NCBI GenBank assembly: GCA_905182985.1
Contig: CAJJDN010000201.1
Coordinates: 63,322 to 82,094 of the forward strand
Direction of reading: 5' to 3'
Length of the DNA: 18,773 bases
Origin: Paramecium sonneborni
Lineage: Eukaryota > Ciliophora > Oligohymenophorea > Peniculida > Parameciidae
Part shown: positions 9,952-18,773 of the stretch, one piece after another
How positions within the stretch are numbered: the stretch's first letter is position 1
Layout of the letters: every line of letters starts with the position of its first letter
Translations under genes and position numbers: made by a program
Notes under the pieces: generated by a model
Databases searched by the model: none
What the model was told of the DNA's origin: nothing
The model's input: only the letters and a program-made list of their open reading frames with translations

Positions 9952-11364
9952 TCAATAGGTTATTAATTTAAGTAAATTTATTAATTTTAATTTCTTTGAA
10001 GTTTAGATACGAATAATTTTGACATTAGTATTTTTTTCTTAATTCGGTGAATTCTTAATTTTTTATTATATGGAATTATTTTAACATCTTTCTTAAAAAT
10101 TATTATGATAGATAGATACTTTTGATTCCCTCTAATATTATTTACAAAAGAATAATATTTTAAATCCTAAAATTTAAACATTTGAATTTTAATATTTCTT
10201 TTTTGCTTGCATCTTTCTAATTCGAAATAAGTATATTTTTTTGTTAGATTATGCTTATTTTTTGATATTTAACATTTTTAATAAGTGAACTTGAAGTTAT
10301 GTTAAAATTAAATTGCAAGATAAATCAATAAACATTTATCTATTTTTTATCAAGTTATAATTAATTTCATCTTAAAAATACAAATCTATTAAAAATCTCT
10401 AAAATTAATATTAAGGAAGATCTTCTTAATAAATTAGAACAATTTTCTGAAGTTTAAAGTTGTTTAATAAATAAATACTATTTTTCCTTTATATTTTAAT
10501 TTAACTTGTCTCCATTCTTCTCATTCTTCTAGCTTTTTTCTAATTGTGAATCCTTTCATTCCTAATACCAAATAAAGGAATATAAAAACTATTATTTTTC
10601 TTATTTTAGTTTTTAGTAATAATCTTTTGAATAATTACAGCTCTTCATTAATAATTTAATATTTGGCAGCAACTTCTAAGAGGTTTGTTCTTTTAAATAT
10701 TAAATCAAGAGCTGCTCTCTTAAATAATATCTCTTCTATCCTCATATAATATTACTATGATTCTTTATAGCAAATAAATTGAATATTCTCTCATTTTTTT
10801 TTTAAACAATACCGAAGATCTAAGAAGAATCTAGCAATATAAATTTCTGATTAAAAAATATTTTAAATTTAATTTCTCATAAGGAGAGAAATATAAAATG
10901 TTTATCAAAGGACTATGAAATTTTATAATTAAATCAAAATCTGTATATAAATTGGAATAAATTGAATTATTTATATACTTTGTATCTCATAATTAAATGC
11001 TGTTTTTTTATTGGATTTTATCTAATTTCTTAGTATGATTACCTGCAGACTATGAGGTGAAATAGAAAAACGAATATCCATTGAACCTCGAATTATAGAT
11101 TTGTATTTTCAATAATAATTTTGAGAATACTTTTCGGGTCTAATTAGGCTTCTTTTTGTTTGGTCTAGATGAATTTTGTATATATATATACCAGTATGAA
11201 GAATGAGAAAATATTTTTGATGTATTGTTGGGAAATTTTTAGAGAGGATTGAAAATAAGCTTTTATATAAATATTGTTAATTATATAAAGGTGTTATGCA
11301 ATAATTATTACTATAAATTAGTTATTTTCTAATTATTATTTTGTTATAAATTCTTAATGATACT
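9952..11364 (-). pseudogene. Long decayed coding region, unrecognised product
   Basis: One minus-strand frame runs through 1.4 kb with TGAs only at 10989, 10707 and 10647 (first base) before the TGA at 9954-9952. Its last open stretch (10644-9952) is 230 codons. Upstream parts read RPNKKKPNQTRKVFSKLLLK and NGYSFFYFTSQSAGNHTKKL (near 11180-11030), and FHSPLINILYFSPYEKLNLK (near 10920-10860). Around 10770-10600 a second frame is better and gives a helical block, LFKRAALDLIFKRTNLLEVA and onward to NEELQLFKRL. The sense then returns as SFYIPLFGIRNERIHNQKKA (near 10586-10525) and a basic Arg/Met stretch. This pattern suggests a frameshifted gene; short introns are an alternative for the frame change. 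No family recognised. Confidence 0.5.
10638..10714. repeat. Imperfect inverted repeat
   Basis: CAGCTCTT (10638-10645) pairs with AAGAGCTG (10707-10714), and TTTAATATTT (10655-10664) pairs with AAATATTAAA (10695-10704). The two arm pairs are separated by 9 bases on the left and 2 on the right. It lies within the helical block of the minus-strand relic and may simply reflect similar codons there. Confidence 0.6.
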
Positions 11365-11770
11365 TCAAATCCTAAATTATTCTTTTTTATGTATTTAATT
11401 CTAATTAAAACCACGATCTTGAGGTAAATACTAATGCAAAGACTCACTATGTAAATAAGATCTAATTTTATTAACCTTTACAAACTTTACTATTCAATAT
11501 CTTTCCAACTTCTTGTTACATAAACTTTGTGATATATTTATTTTCATCAAATATTTAACTTATTCTTTTACCAAGAAATCTTCAAGTGTTACTGCTTTAA
11601 TTGATTCATTAAAAAGTCTTGTTTTAATATATAACACAATTTAGAATTAGAAAATTTCTTATTCATTTATTTATTTTAAATGTATATATTAAATTCCTTA
11701 ACTCTCATCAAATTACACAAATAATGTAAATATATATGCATATTTTAGAATATTACGATTGAATATTTGA
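11365..11770. other. A+T-rich stretch without a supported gene
   Basis: Between the divergently oriented relics 9952-11364 (minus) and 11771-14132 (plus) I see no coding frame worth calling. If the two were once genes, this about 400-base gap held both upstream regions. Confidence 0.4.
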
Positions 11771-14132
11771 AGCTGTGTTAGTGTTTATTTTGGAACTCTT
11801 TATATATAAAAGCTTTGTAGAAAATAATGGAAACTGCAAGTCTGTAGGTTTAGAAGAAAGAGATACTTATTTTTATTTTATCTTTAATCTCAGAAATAGA
11901 ATAAAGACTATGGAAATAAATACTATTAAGATATCTTAGATCTTAACAATACTACTTTTCCATATTTAAGCTCGATTCAACTTAAGAATTTTGTAATAGA
12001 TCAAATTTAAACAAAAAAAGTTCTTAAACAAGGTGATATTTCTTAAATAAAGAAAAGAAGATATTCTCATATGATTTATTCAGAATAAAATAAAATATAA
12101 ATTAGATCATTCTTTGCTAAAAACGCGAAGTAGATGTTAAAAATAGAAATTAAATGATCACTACATTGATAAGACAATTCTGAAGCTATTAAAAGTAGTT
12201 AGAATATTGAAAGCTATTATCCTATCATTTATTTGATTTAATAATTTCAAATAGTAATCTTAAATAAACTTTATTACTAAAAATTATGGATATAAATAAT
12301 AAATCAATAAAAAAGACGAATATGCAAGTATATTTTATAAGATAGAAAAATTAAATACTTCTTTAACATAATTAAATTTATCCTATTTGTGATATTAATT
12401 CAGAACAGATTAAAATACCTATTAGAGATTATATGCTCTCTTTACTAAATTGAAGAGGTATTTAATTTAATTCCATTTTAAGTCTATCAAGATTGAATAC
12501 AAAGAATACTTAGAATTGATTAAGAATATTTTATTGATATTAAAGAAATTTTAAATACAGAAGGATTAAATTTTAGTATTTGCTTTTTGTGAAATCTCTA
12601 TTAAATTAATTCAAATATGGGATATAGTGAAAATTAATTACCAAAATAAAGAATAATTATCTTTTGGACAAATTTAGATTAAAATTCAATAGGAAATTAC
12701 ATCTTCAATTAGAACATTTTATTTTTATATCAAATTGGATAGTAAAAAGAAAAGCAAATAAATGGAAATTGAATAGAATACCTAAAATTTAAATATTCAA
12801 TGTTAAGTGAATTATATTGGTTTGCATAAATAATTAATAATATCATTATTTTTAAATTAGAAAACAATATTTTAATTAAATAAATTTTACCTTAATTGAT
12901 ATTAGAAGCCAATAATTAAAAAGAAATAAAAATTGATTTTATCTAATTACATTTGATAAAGTTATTTTATAAGATGGTTGAAGAATATACAAATATTGAG
13001 ACCTGGATATTTAAGAATTTTTTTTCAGTAAATTAATAAATCATCACATATATATTGACCATAAAAGTTAACTTACATTAAATTGATGGAATAATTGATT
13101 AAATAAATATTATTTTAGCATATAAAGAAGCTCACTAAACTTTGTAAAAAATCTATAATAAAGAATATTAATTGACTATAAATTTGGCTAAGATTGAAAG
13201 GGAAATAAACAATTTCAATTAAATATGAGGTATTAAATCTGCACTCTAATACTTTAAAAATTTGTACAATCAATAATGCGAATTTCAAAAAAAATTGAGT
13301 TTGAAGAGATTTGAATTCTGAGACAGCTTTCAAGTTATGATTGAGCTAATCAAATTAATTAGGGTAATTATGAAATCACAATATTTATATTAATTAGTAT
13401 TTCAATATATCAGGTAATATGTTTATCGAATTAAATTAAATGTAAAGAAACATCTATATTTAGCATAAATTCCTAAAATAATTTAGAGAGTGTATTATCA
13501 AAATCAACACTTCTCGACATGAGGAAGTCTTCTTTTGTAATTGTTCATATTGATTGCCAATTCAAAGTGATAGGAGAGCAACAGGTAGAAACTTGATTGA
13601 AAAAGAGGTTTAATTTTGAATTATTTATTATTCATTATTCCCCTGATACTAATGATAATAATTTAAGAATAAGAAGTAATATAATAAAATAAGTGTACAG
13701 TTCCAAGATTGAAAAATAGAATATATTCCAGTATTCAAATATAGTGAACATTTTAATTATGTTCCAGTTTAAAATATAATTTTTTGAGAGAAACCTTAGA
13801 GTATAGTTGGAAATTAATCAAAATATCTATCCCCATCTGCTCATTCAAGTATAGATGTAGTAGTCCAAGTAGAATTATAGGATATATGTTACAAATAGCT
13901 TTAATAACAAATTAACATCCATTCAAATGAGAATAATCAGAACATCAATACTATGTTGTAAATAAATTAACAAAAATGGATCAATAAATTAATGAATAAA
14001 AAAGAGATAAGATAAGGAATAGGTTTCAGCAGAACCTAAAGTAATGTTACATAAACTATCTACTCAAACATTTTCCCTAATTCTTATAATTTGAAAAAAA
14101 ATAAAAATTGTTTGCTTTTACAAATAATTTGA
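11771..14132 (+). pseudogene. Long decayed coding region, unrecognised product
   Basis: Protein-like sequence runs along the plus strand for 2.3 kb but changes frame several times. The first open frame (11771-12155) includes LSSIQLKNFVIDQIQTKKVL and FFAKNAKQMLKIEIK. Then come shifted pieces (NYGYKQQINKKDEYASIFYK near 12275; DINSEQIKIPIRDYMLSLLN near 12390-12450). Between 12480 and 12900 two frames are both plausible. From about 12900 to 13500 one frame is best, with IETWIFKNF and a helical stretch YKEAHQTLQKIYNKEYQLTI. The last part (13503-14132) reads DRRATGRNLIEKEVQF and a low-complexity, Ser/Asn/Gln-rich tail, SPSAHSSIDVVVQVELQDIC and onward. TGAs recur at about the chance rate. It looks like a large mostly helical protein with a disordered C-terminus; no family recognised. 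Confidence 0.5.
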
Positions 14133-14210
14133 TGTAATTAATATTAAGCGAAATAAATCTTAAAGATTTATAGATTAAAATAAAGCTCAGAAGTTCTTAA
14201 AAAGAATTTT

Positions 14211-14241
14211 AATTTAGCATATTCTTATAATATGCTAAATT
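14211..14241. repeat. Perfect 13-bp inverted repeat with 5-base loop
   Basis: AATTTAGCATATT (14211-14223) and AATATGCTAAATT (14229-14241) are exact reverse complements around the loop CTTAT. The hairpin lies between the ends of two converging relics (plus-strand to 14132, minus-strand down to 14586). It could be a leftover 3'-end structure or a chance palindrome; no transposon ends were seen around it. Confidence 0.9.
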
Positions 14242-14585
14242 CATTTAATGATTCAAGTTTTATTTTTCAAATAAAATTTTTATGGCAATGTATTAAAATA
14301 TTTTTAACTTTAATTCTTTTATTAACGAAGTTATTTAAATTTTAAATTTTTTTTCCAACATCACCCTTTAGTTTCTTAATATTTTATTAACCTAGTTTAT
14401 ATGCTAGTTTCTATGCTTAAGCAAAAATAAATATATTCAAATCATTTATAAAATTTTAATTTAGAAAGCAAATCAATTAATATTTAAAAATCAACATTCT
14501 AATTTATTAGGTTTAATTATGTATAAGTTAAACTGTACAATTACGTAAATCAATATCAATTTAATTTATACTTTTAACCATTCTC

Positions 14586-15390
14586 TCACTTTTCTAATAA
14601 AATAAAATAATAATTGTGATAAACTTTCTTATCTGTCTTTACTTCTTTTATTTCATCTCCAGCTTGAGAATATTTATATTTTCTATTATAAATCCTTGTT
14701 CTTTTATTTAATAGTTTCTCACTGACATCATATTAGTGTCTGATTTAGATTACTTAGAGATCTAAGAGATATAAGAATCTTTTAGGATGAACTTTGCATT
14801 TAATCTATAATTTTTATTTATAGTAGTCTACTCTTCAATTCATTTTCATCCAATAAGAATAAATCTGAATTTTTTTTATCTTATCTACTGTAATTCTAAT
14901 TACTTTCAGTTTTAAATTATTTTAATTTTAAACGATTTCTTATCTGCTTCTTTAAATTTATTCTATTTCTCATCGCTTACCAAACATCTTCTTCATTTGA
15001 TAACTCCTATCCTTTCAATGTGATATTACCAATACATCTACTTTTAATAAGTCTTTTATCTAAAGTATTTATTTCTTCATCTATTTCTTTAAATGCTTTA
15101 TAGATTTTTTATTCAAATTTTTATAATTTATAAATTTATAATTCAATTTTATTTTTATTCCTTATTTCCAATATTAATGACCACAGAATTATAAAGAAAT
15201 ATTAATTCTCCTTTCTGAATCGTAAAATTCAACTACTAAAAAGGCTCATTCATATCTATTATCCGGATCAAGATTTTACTCACTCAAATAAAGTAAGAAA
15301 ATTGAATACAATTTGATAAAATTTCTTTAAGGGAGACAATTCTGTTTACAAATCTAGAAGTACAAAGTTGTTACTATTTAAAAGATATGA
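14586..15390 (-). pseudogene. Decayed coding region with coiled-coil-like protein, unrecognised
   Basis: The minus-strand frame 15228-14728 is open for 166 codons and is strongly protein-like: a charged helical block (LQKFEQKIYKAFKEIDEEIN), then SNEEDVWQAMRNRINLKKQI and LFLLDENELKSRLLQIKI. At about 14728 it meets a TGA, and the sense continues one frame over as SEKLLNKRTRIYNRKYKYSQ, AGDEIKEVKTDKKVYHNYYF, to a TGA at 14588-14586. Upstream in another frame is LDPDNRYE, a TGA, then AFLVVEFYDSERRINISLQF (about 15280-15190). So at least two frame changes lie within 800 bases. The helical part suggests a coiled coil; no family recognised. Confidence 0.55.
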
Positions 15391-15561
15391 TATTATTAAT
15401 AAGTTGAAAGAATAAATTGAAGTAGATAATTACTAAAAATAATACTGAAATATGATATAGTATGTTTTGTTTATTAGTCATTCCTAATCAAATCTCTTTT
15501 TAAATATGATTTATTTGTTGATTATGCATACCATCACCAGAAAAACTGAAATATTAGTTGA
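15391..15561. other. Spacer between two minus-strand relics
   Basis: About 170 bases separate the histidine kinase frame's final TGA from the next relic. I see no signal that I can name in it. Confidence 0.4.
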
Positions 15562-17232
15562 TCATTGAAAATTAATTTATTAAATATTATCGGATCTCTT
15601 AGTGCTATTCATCTACAAAATATGCTTAAACTTGAAAGTATAGAAATTGACGATTTACTTTAAAGTCCCAGCCTTTTAGAAAAACCTGTTGTCTACCTTA
15701 TAGACTATAATATTATACAACCAAAGGTTTTGATTTGTTGTCTGCTTTTTTCCTCTCTGCTAGACAACAATATTTCTATTACTTTTTTCTTTCTAATAGT
15801 TTAGTGACTGTTGAATATGTGATAAGATTTTCATCAAAACAATTTTATTATGTAAAAAATTAAAAAAACATTTATCAACCGTTTGAATTTCAAGAAAAAT
15901 TTATAAATCTTATGGATATGCAAAGTCCTTTATTTCTTTTAAAATATTTTTCCATCCAAAATATAATTCGTTTGTTTTATCCTTAATATCTAGCTCTTTC
16001 AAATTGGGAGGTAAGTTTTTTGATAAAATAATAATAAATAGATTTTCAAGGATTAAGCAATCAATACCTTTGCCTGAATCGGAAAAAAATAATTCTAATT
16101 TTATAAACAATATTAGATCAGTATTGATTATCAATTTAAAAACTTTGATACTATTTTAGAAAAATTATAGTTTTTTTTCTAATATGACAAAAATGTATTC
16201 CTGGACAATGGAGAATGAAATATAAGCTTAATTGGAAATTTATGCAAGGTTTAACTTAAGAATTAAACCATAATATAACCCAGAATTTTTACTAATTACT
16301 TAGGTCTAATATAAATGTATTTTAATACTTATTTTTGTATGAAAAATACAGAGCAATATGCTTTATTTAACAAAATTATCTTTGCCAATAAAACAGTTGC
16401 AATCACACAAATTACCAAAGGTTTTATTTATATATTTTGTTCTACTATCAATTTATCTGTAAACTCAATTAAATTGACAATTCTATAATATGCATAATAA
16501 ATGGAATATTAGAGTTGCACACATACTTTTCCCTGCTCTTATTCCTATCATTTCCTTACAAATAATTTATGAAAATGTATTCTCATGCGATATTTGATTA
16601 AATGGAAAATTGAGCACTTAATTTTTCTCATTCTTCCCCAGTCTTATTTTTATAGATTATTATATTTGAACCTTCACATTAAAAAATGGAATTTGAAATG
16701 CAAATTTTTAAATGTTATAATTCATTGCTACTATGCAAAGATAGATAGCTTAGATATTATACTTATTTTGTGAATCAATTATTTACTAAACATTAATAAA
16801 AATACCAAAAAATAAGCTACAAATAATTTTTATTTTATAGACTAAGTAGACAAAATTTCCAGTAACGATTATTATTTTAAAATCAATAAAGTAAAGAAAT
16901 TTTCCCTACATCTCAGGTTTTTATTTTTTTACATCTTTTTCACTTTTTTGTAATGATTTAAAATAAAATTCACAATATAATTATAAAACCGTTTTCATTA
17001 AATATAGAAATCTCCTCACCATACAAGTAAAGGGATCTTAGATGATGTTTTTTTCATACTAATGCTAACTTGCATGAATATTTTATAATGCAGTTCTTAG
17101 ATATTATAAAAAAGGAACTGGATGGCTCTATATTATAAAAGTGAAGCAAAAAGCAACATTTAAATATTTATAATGAAAAAGGTAGCCGAATTTAAAGTAA
17201 GAAACAATTTTAATATATTAATTTAATACATA
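15562..17232 (-). pseudogene. Sensor histidine kinase relic (HisKA and HATPase_c traces)
   Basis: A single minus-strand frame runs 556 codons with one internal TGA (16467-16465) before the TGA at 15564-15562. The first part has hydrophobic stretches (about 16866-16790), as in membrane-bound kinases. FNQISHENTFSQII (His codon 16587-16585) matches the H-box, usually SHE.RTPLN.I. Further on, FFQNSIKV (about 16161-16138) fits the N-box, FSDSGKGID (near 16083-16060) the G1 ATP-binding box, TNELYFGWKNILKEI (about 15978-15930) a worn G2 box (normally GIGLGL), and PQDLQIFLEI with FFNFLHNK the last HATPase strands. Spacing agrees: 25 residues from N-box to G1, 144 from His to N-box. Such kinases autophosphorylate on His and pass phosphate to a receiver domain; none is seen here. 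The worn H-box and G2 box plus the TGA indicate a dead or dying copy. A standard-code reading shows only 74 residues because TAA at 15912-15910 is Gln here. Confidence 0.65.
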
Positions 17233-17499
17233 TCAATAGGATTGATCTAAAAATATTTTATAACAATGATTTCGAATTGCCAAAAAGTTAGGATTTAGTT
17301 TTCATTATATATATAACATTCTAGATCTAACCTATTATTTATAAACAATCATCAAAAGTTGATTAATTTATTAAATGGTTAAATGGATTTAATTATAATC
17401 TCAATATTAGTAAGCACCATTTTGCTAAGTATATTTTGAATAATTTGCTGTTTCAAATTTAAACCACAAAAGCATTATTAATAATTATTTAATATCTAT
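17233..17499. other. Spacer without a supported gene
   Basis: Upstream of the kinase frame the same frame is closed at 17235 and again at 17304. I see only A+T-rich sequence, including short TATA strings that are too common here to mean anything. Confidence 0.35.
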
Positions 17500-18773
17500 T
17501 AATTAATAATTATTGTATAGCATTTTAATTTGATTTCTTCAAGAAAATTTCTTAATCTTGTCATAGCTGAACCAATACTTCTTAGCTCTTTAATCGAAAT
17601 TGTCATTTAACATACCCTTCATAGTTCTAAAATTAGAATTAGTAAAGTTCATACTAATTTAACCATCAAATCTTCTGAAATATTTAAAATTTCATCCATT
17701 AAACCAATAAAGATACTATTAGACATATATTTACTTGTTATCAATTCAAAAAGTTGTTATGATTTAAACTACTCCATTGTTTTTCAGACATTTTACTTGT
17801 AATTCAATGTTTTTAGCTACAGATATTAATTTACTATTTAATTTATTAATAAGTATTTTCCTATCTCAGAGACATATACAATTAATTTACCTATTTTTAC
17901 CCTTTCTAATAAATTACTTAAATAAATTTTTAAAGTTATTATTTCTTTCATTCATTTAATATCCAAATCATCTATAAGCAATCCTAAAATTCCAAAAGCT
18001 TTACAAGTAAATTTATTGTGTTAACTGTTAAAAATTGTCTTTTTATACAGAAATTAGGTAATAAAATTCGATTAAAATTAATCTCATACTTCTTATATAC
18101 TTATCCTAATTTTAACCTTTTAAAGTCAAGCTTTTTTTTATGATACATCTAAAACATTAAAATATTTGATATAATCTCTTAACTATTCTATTATTATTAG
18201 GTGGAAGTGTTGGCAAAGTATTTTTAATAATTCATAATTTGAATACAGTGGCAATTTTGTCATCTATAAATATAATAAAGTAACACAAGATCATCAAAAT
18301 TACTTTCCATTAAAATCAGGTTCTATTCATTTACAGTAGTTCCTCTAATATTAATTTTTTTCATAAGCATATCTTCTCTTTTTTATTCAACCATTTTTAA
18401 TATCTGAATAAGTAACTCATTGTCCTCTGTTTCAGTTTTAAAAGGATCAAAGGCTTCTTTAGGTATTATATTGATATTAAAAAGATCTTTATAAAATATA
18501 AGAGTATGGTTTTGAATATGTTTTGATAATTTTCTGCAGACTCTTAAACAGCTCCTTCTTCAGACTCTAAAACAGCTCTTCTTCAAAATTACTGGTTGTT
18601 GGGACTCCTTTTTGAATTAAACTAATCCTCTAAATTATTAAATTGCAAATTATTTTAAATTCTTTACATTCATTTTATGGAGCGATCTCTCATGACATGA
18701 AAACATGATGTTTCACTTGGATATTTCTTAAAAATTATAATCCTAATTATTATTTATAATTTATAGGTAAATT
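17500..18773 (-). pseudogene. Decayed coding region, helical protein, runs off the right edge
   Basis: Minus-strand sense starts at or beyond the right edge: LIQKGVPTTSNFEEELFQSL and an 8-residue repeat (18578-18531), then after a frame change near 18490 a very clear stretch, PKEAFDPFKTETEDNELLIQ, ILKMVEQKREDMLMKKINIR, NLILMESNFDDLVLLYYIYR, to a TGA near 18262. Below that the best frame changes repeatedly: LPTLPPNNNRIVKRLYQIF (near 18220-18160), CKAFGILGLLIDDLDIK (near 18000-17950), SKLISVAKNIELQVKCLKNN (near 17830-17770), MSNSIFIGLMDEILNISEDL (near 17730-17670) and MLNDNFDQRAKKYWFSYDKI (near 17610-17550). The short helical units recall armadillo/HEAT-type proteins, but I cannot name a family. 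At least four frame changes in 1.2 kb make it a relic. Confidence 0.52.
18531..18578 (-). repeat. Two-copy 24-base repeat encoding ELFxSLxK
   Basis: Two adjacent 24-base units (18578-18555 and 18554-18531, minus strand) encode ELFQSLKK and ELFKSLQK in the relic's frame. They differ at a few bases. This is an in-frame duplication within a helical segment. Confidence 0.75.

Noticed and set aside
13115..13333. 72-residue minus-strand standard-code frame
   Set aside because: It is antisense to a better plus-strand relic frame and is mostly Phe/Ile/Leu from A+T-rich codons.
15910..16134. Leucine-rich repeat reading of NLPPNLKELDIKDK
   Set aside because: Only one possible repeat unit; the surrounding N-box and G1 box order explains the segment better as a HATPase_c domain.
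16621..16660. B-box-like GGTTCAAAT on the minus strand (possible tRNA)
   Set aside because: No acceptor, D-arm or anticodon stems could be folded around it, and it lies inside the kinase frame.
1..18773. Internal eliminated sequences bounded by TA with a TAYAGTNR-like consensus
   Set aside because: TA dinucleotides and partial matches are everywhere in DNA of this composition; without a matching excised version no boundary can be called.

Overview
The window looks like nuclear DNA of a ciliate that reads TAA and TAG as glutamine, most likely an oligohymenophorean such as Paramecium or Tetrahymena; I cannot fix the genus. The DNA is very A+T-rich (about a fifth G+C by eye). Standard-code frames are all tiny, but when TAA/TAG are read as Gln and only TGA as stop, coherent protein-like frames appear, including a complete histone H2B-like protein with five in-frame TAA codons. 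All translations here were made by hand from the sequence; no database search was possible.

Most of the window is a graveyard of decayed protein genes on both strands, with in-frame TGAs and frame changes every few hundred bases. From left to right: protein-like frames on the plus strand (67-600 and 687-1900, unrecognised); a clearly recognisable broken gene for a cysteine-rich membrane protein with DUF4215-type repeats (minus, about 2180-5030); an unrecognised minus-strand relic (5060-6516); an unrecognised plus-strand relic (6610-7462); the apparently intact, very divergent H2B-like gene (minus, 7773-8099); a small open frame pointing away from it (plus, 8345-8752); a short plus-strand relic (9380-9900); a minus-strand relic (9952-11364); a long plus-strand relic (11771-14132); a perfect hairpin (14211-14241) in the gap before a minus-strand relic (14586-15390); a sensor histidine kinase relic (minus, 15562-17232); and another minus-strand relic (17500 to the right edge).

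The recognised proteins (surface cysteine-rich protein, histidine kinase, H2B) belong to families that are large in ciliates, but they do not form a pathway. The best reading is a gene-poor region collecting dead copies, possibly germline-limited DNA, with one or two small genes still open. The most interesting object is the H2B-like gene: complete histone fold, a stop at the canonical end, and arginine where H2B normally carries the ubiquitinated C-terminal lysine. No tRNA, rRNA, CRISPR array or recognisable transposase was seen.
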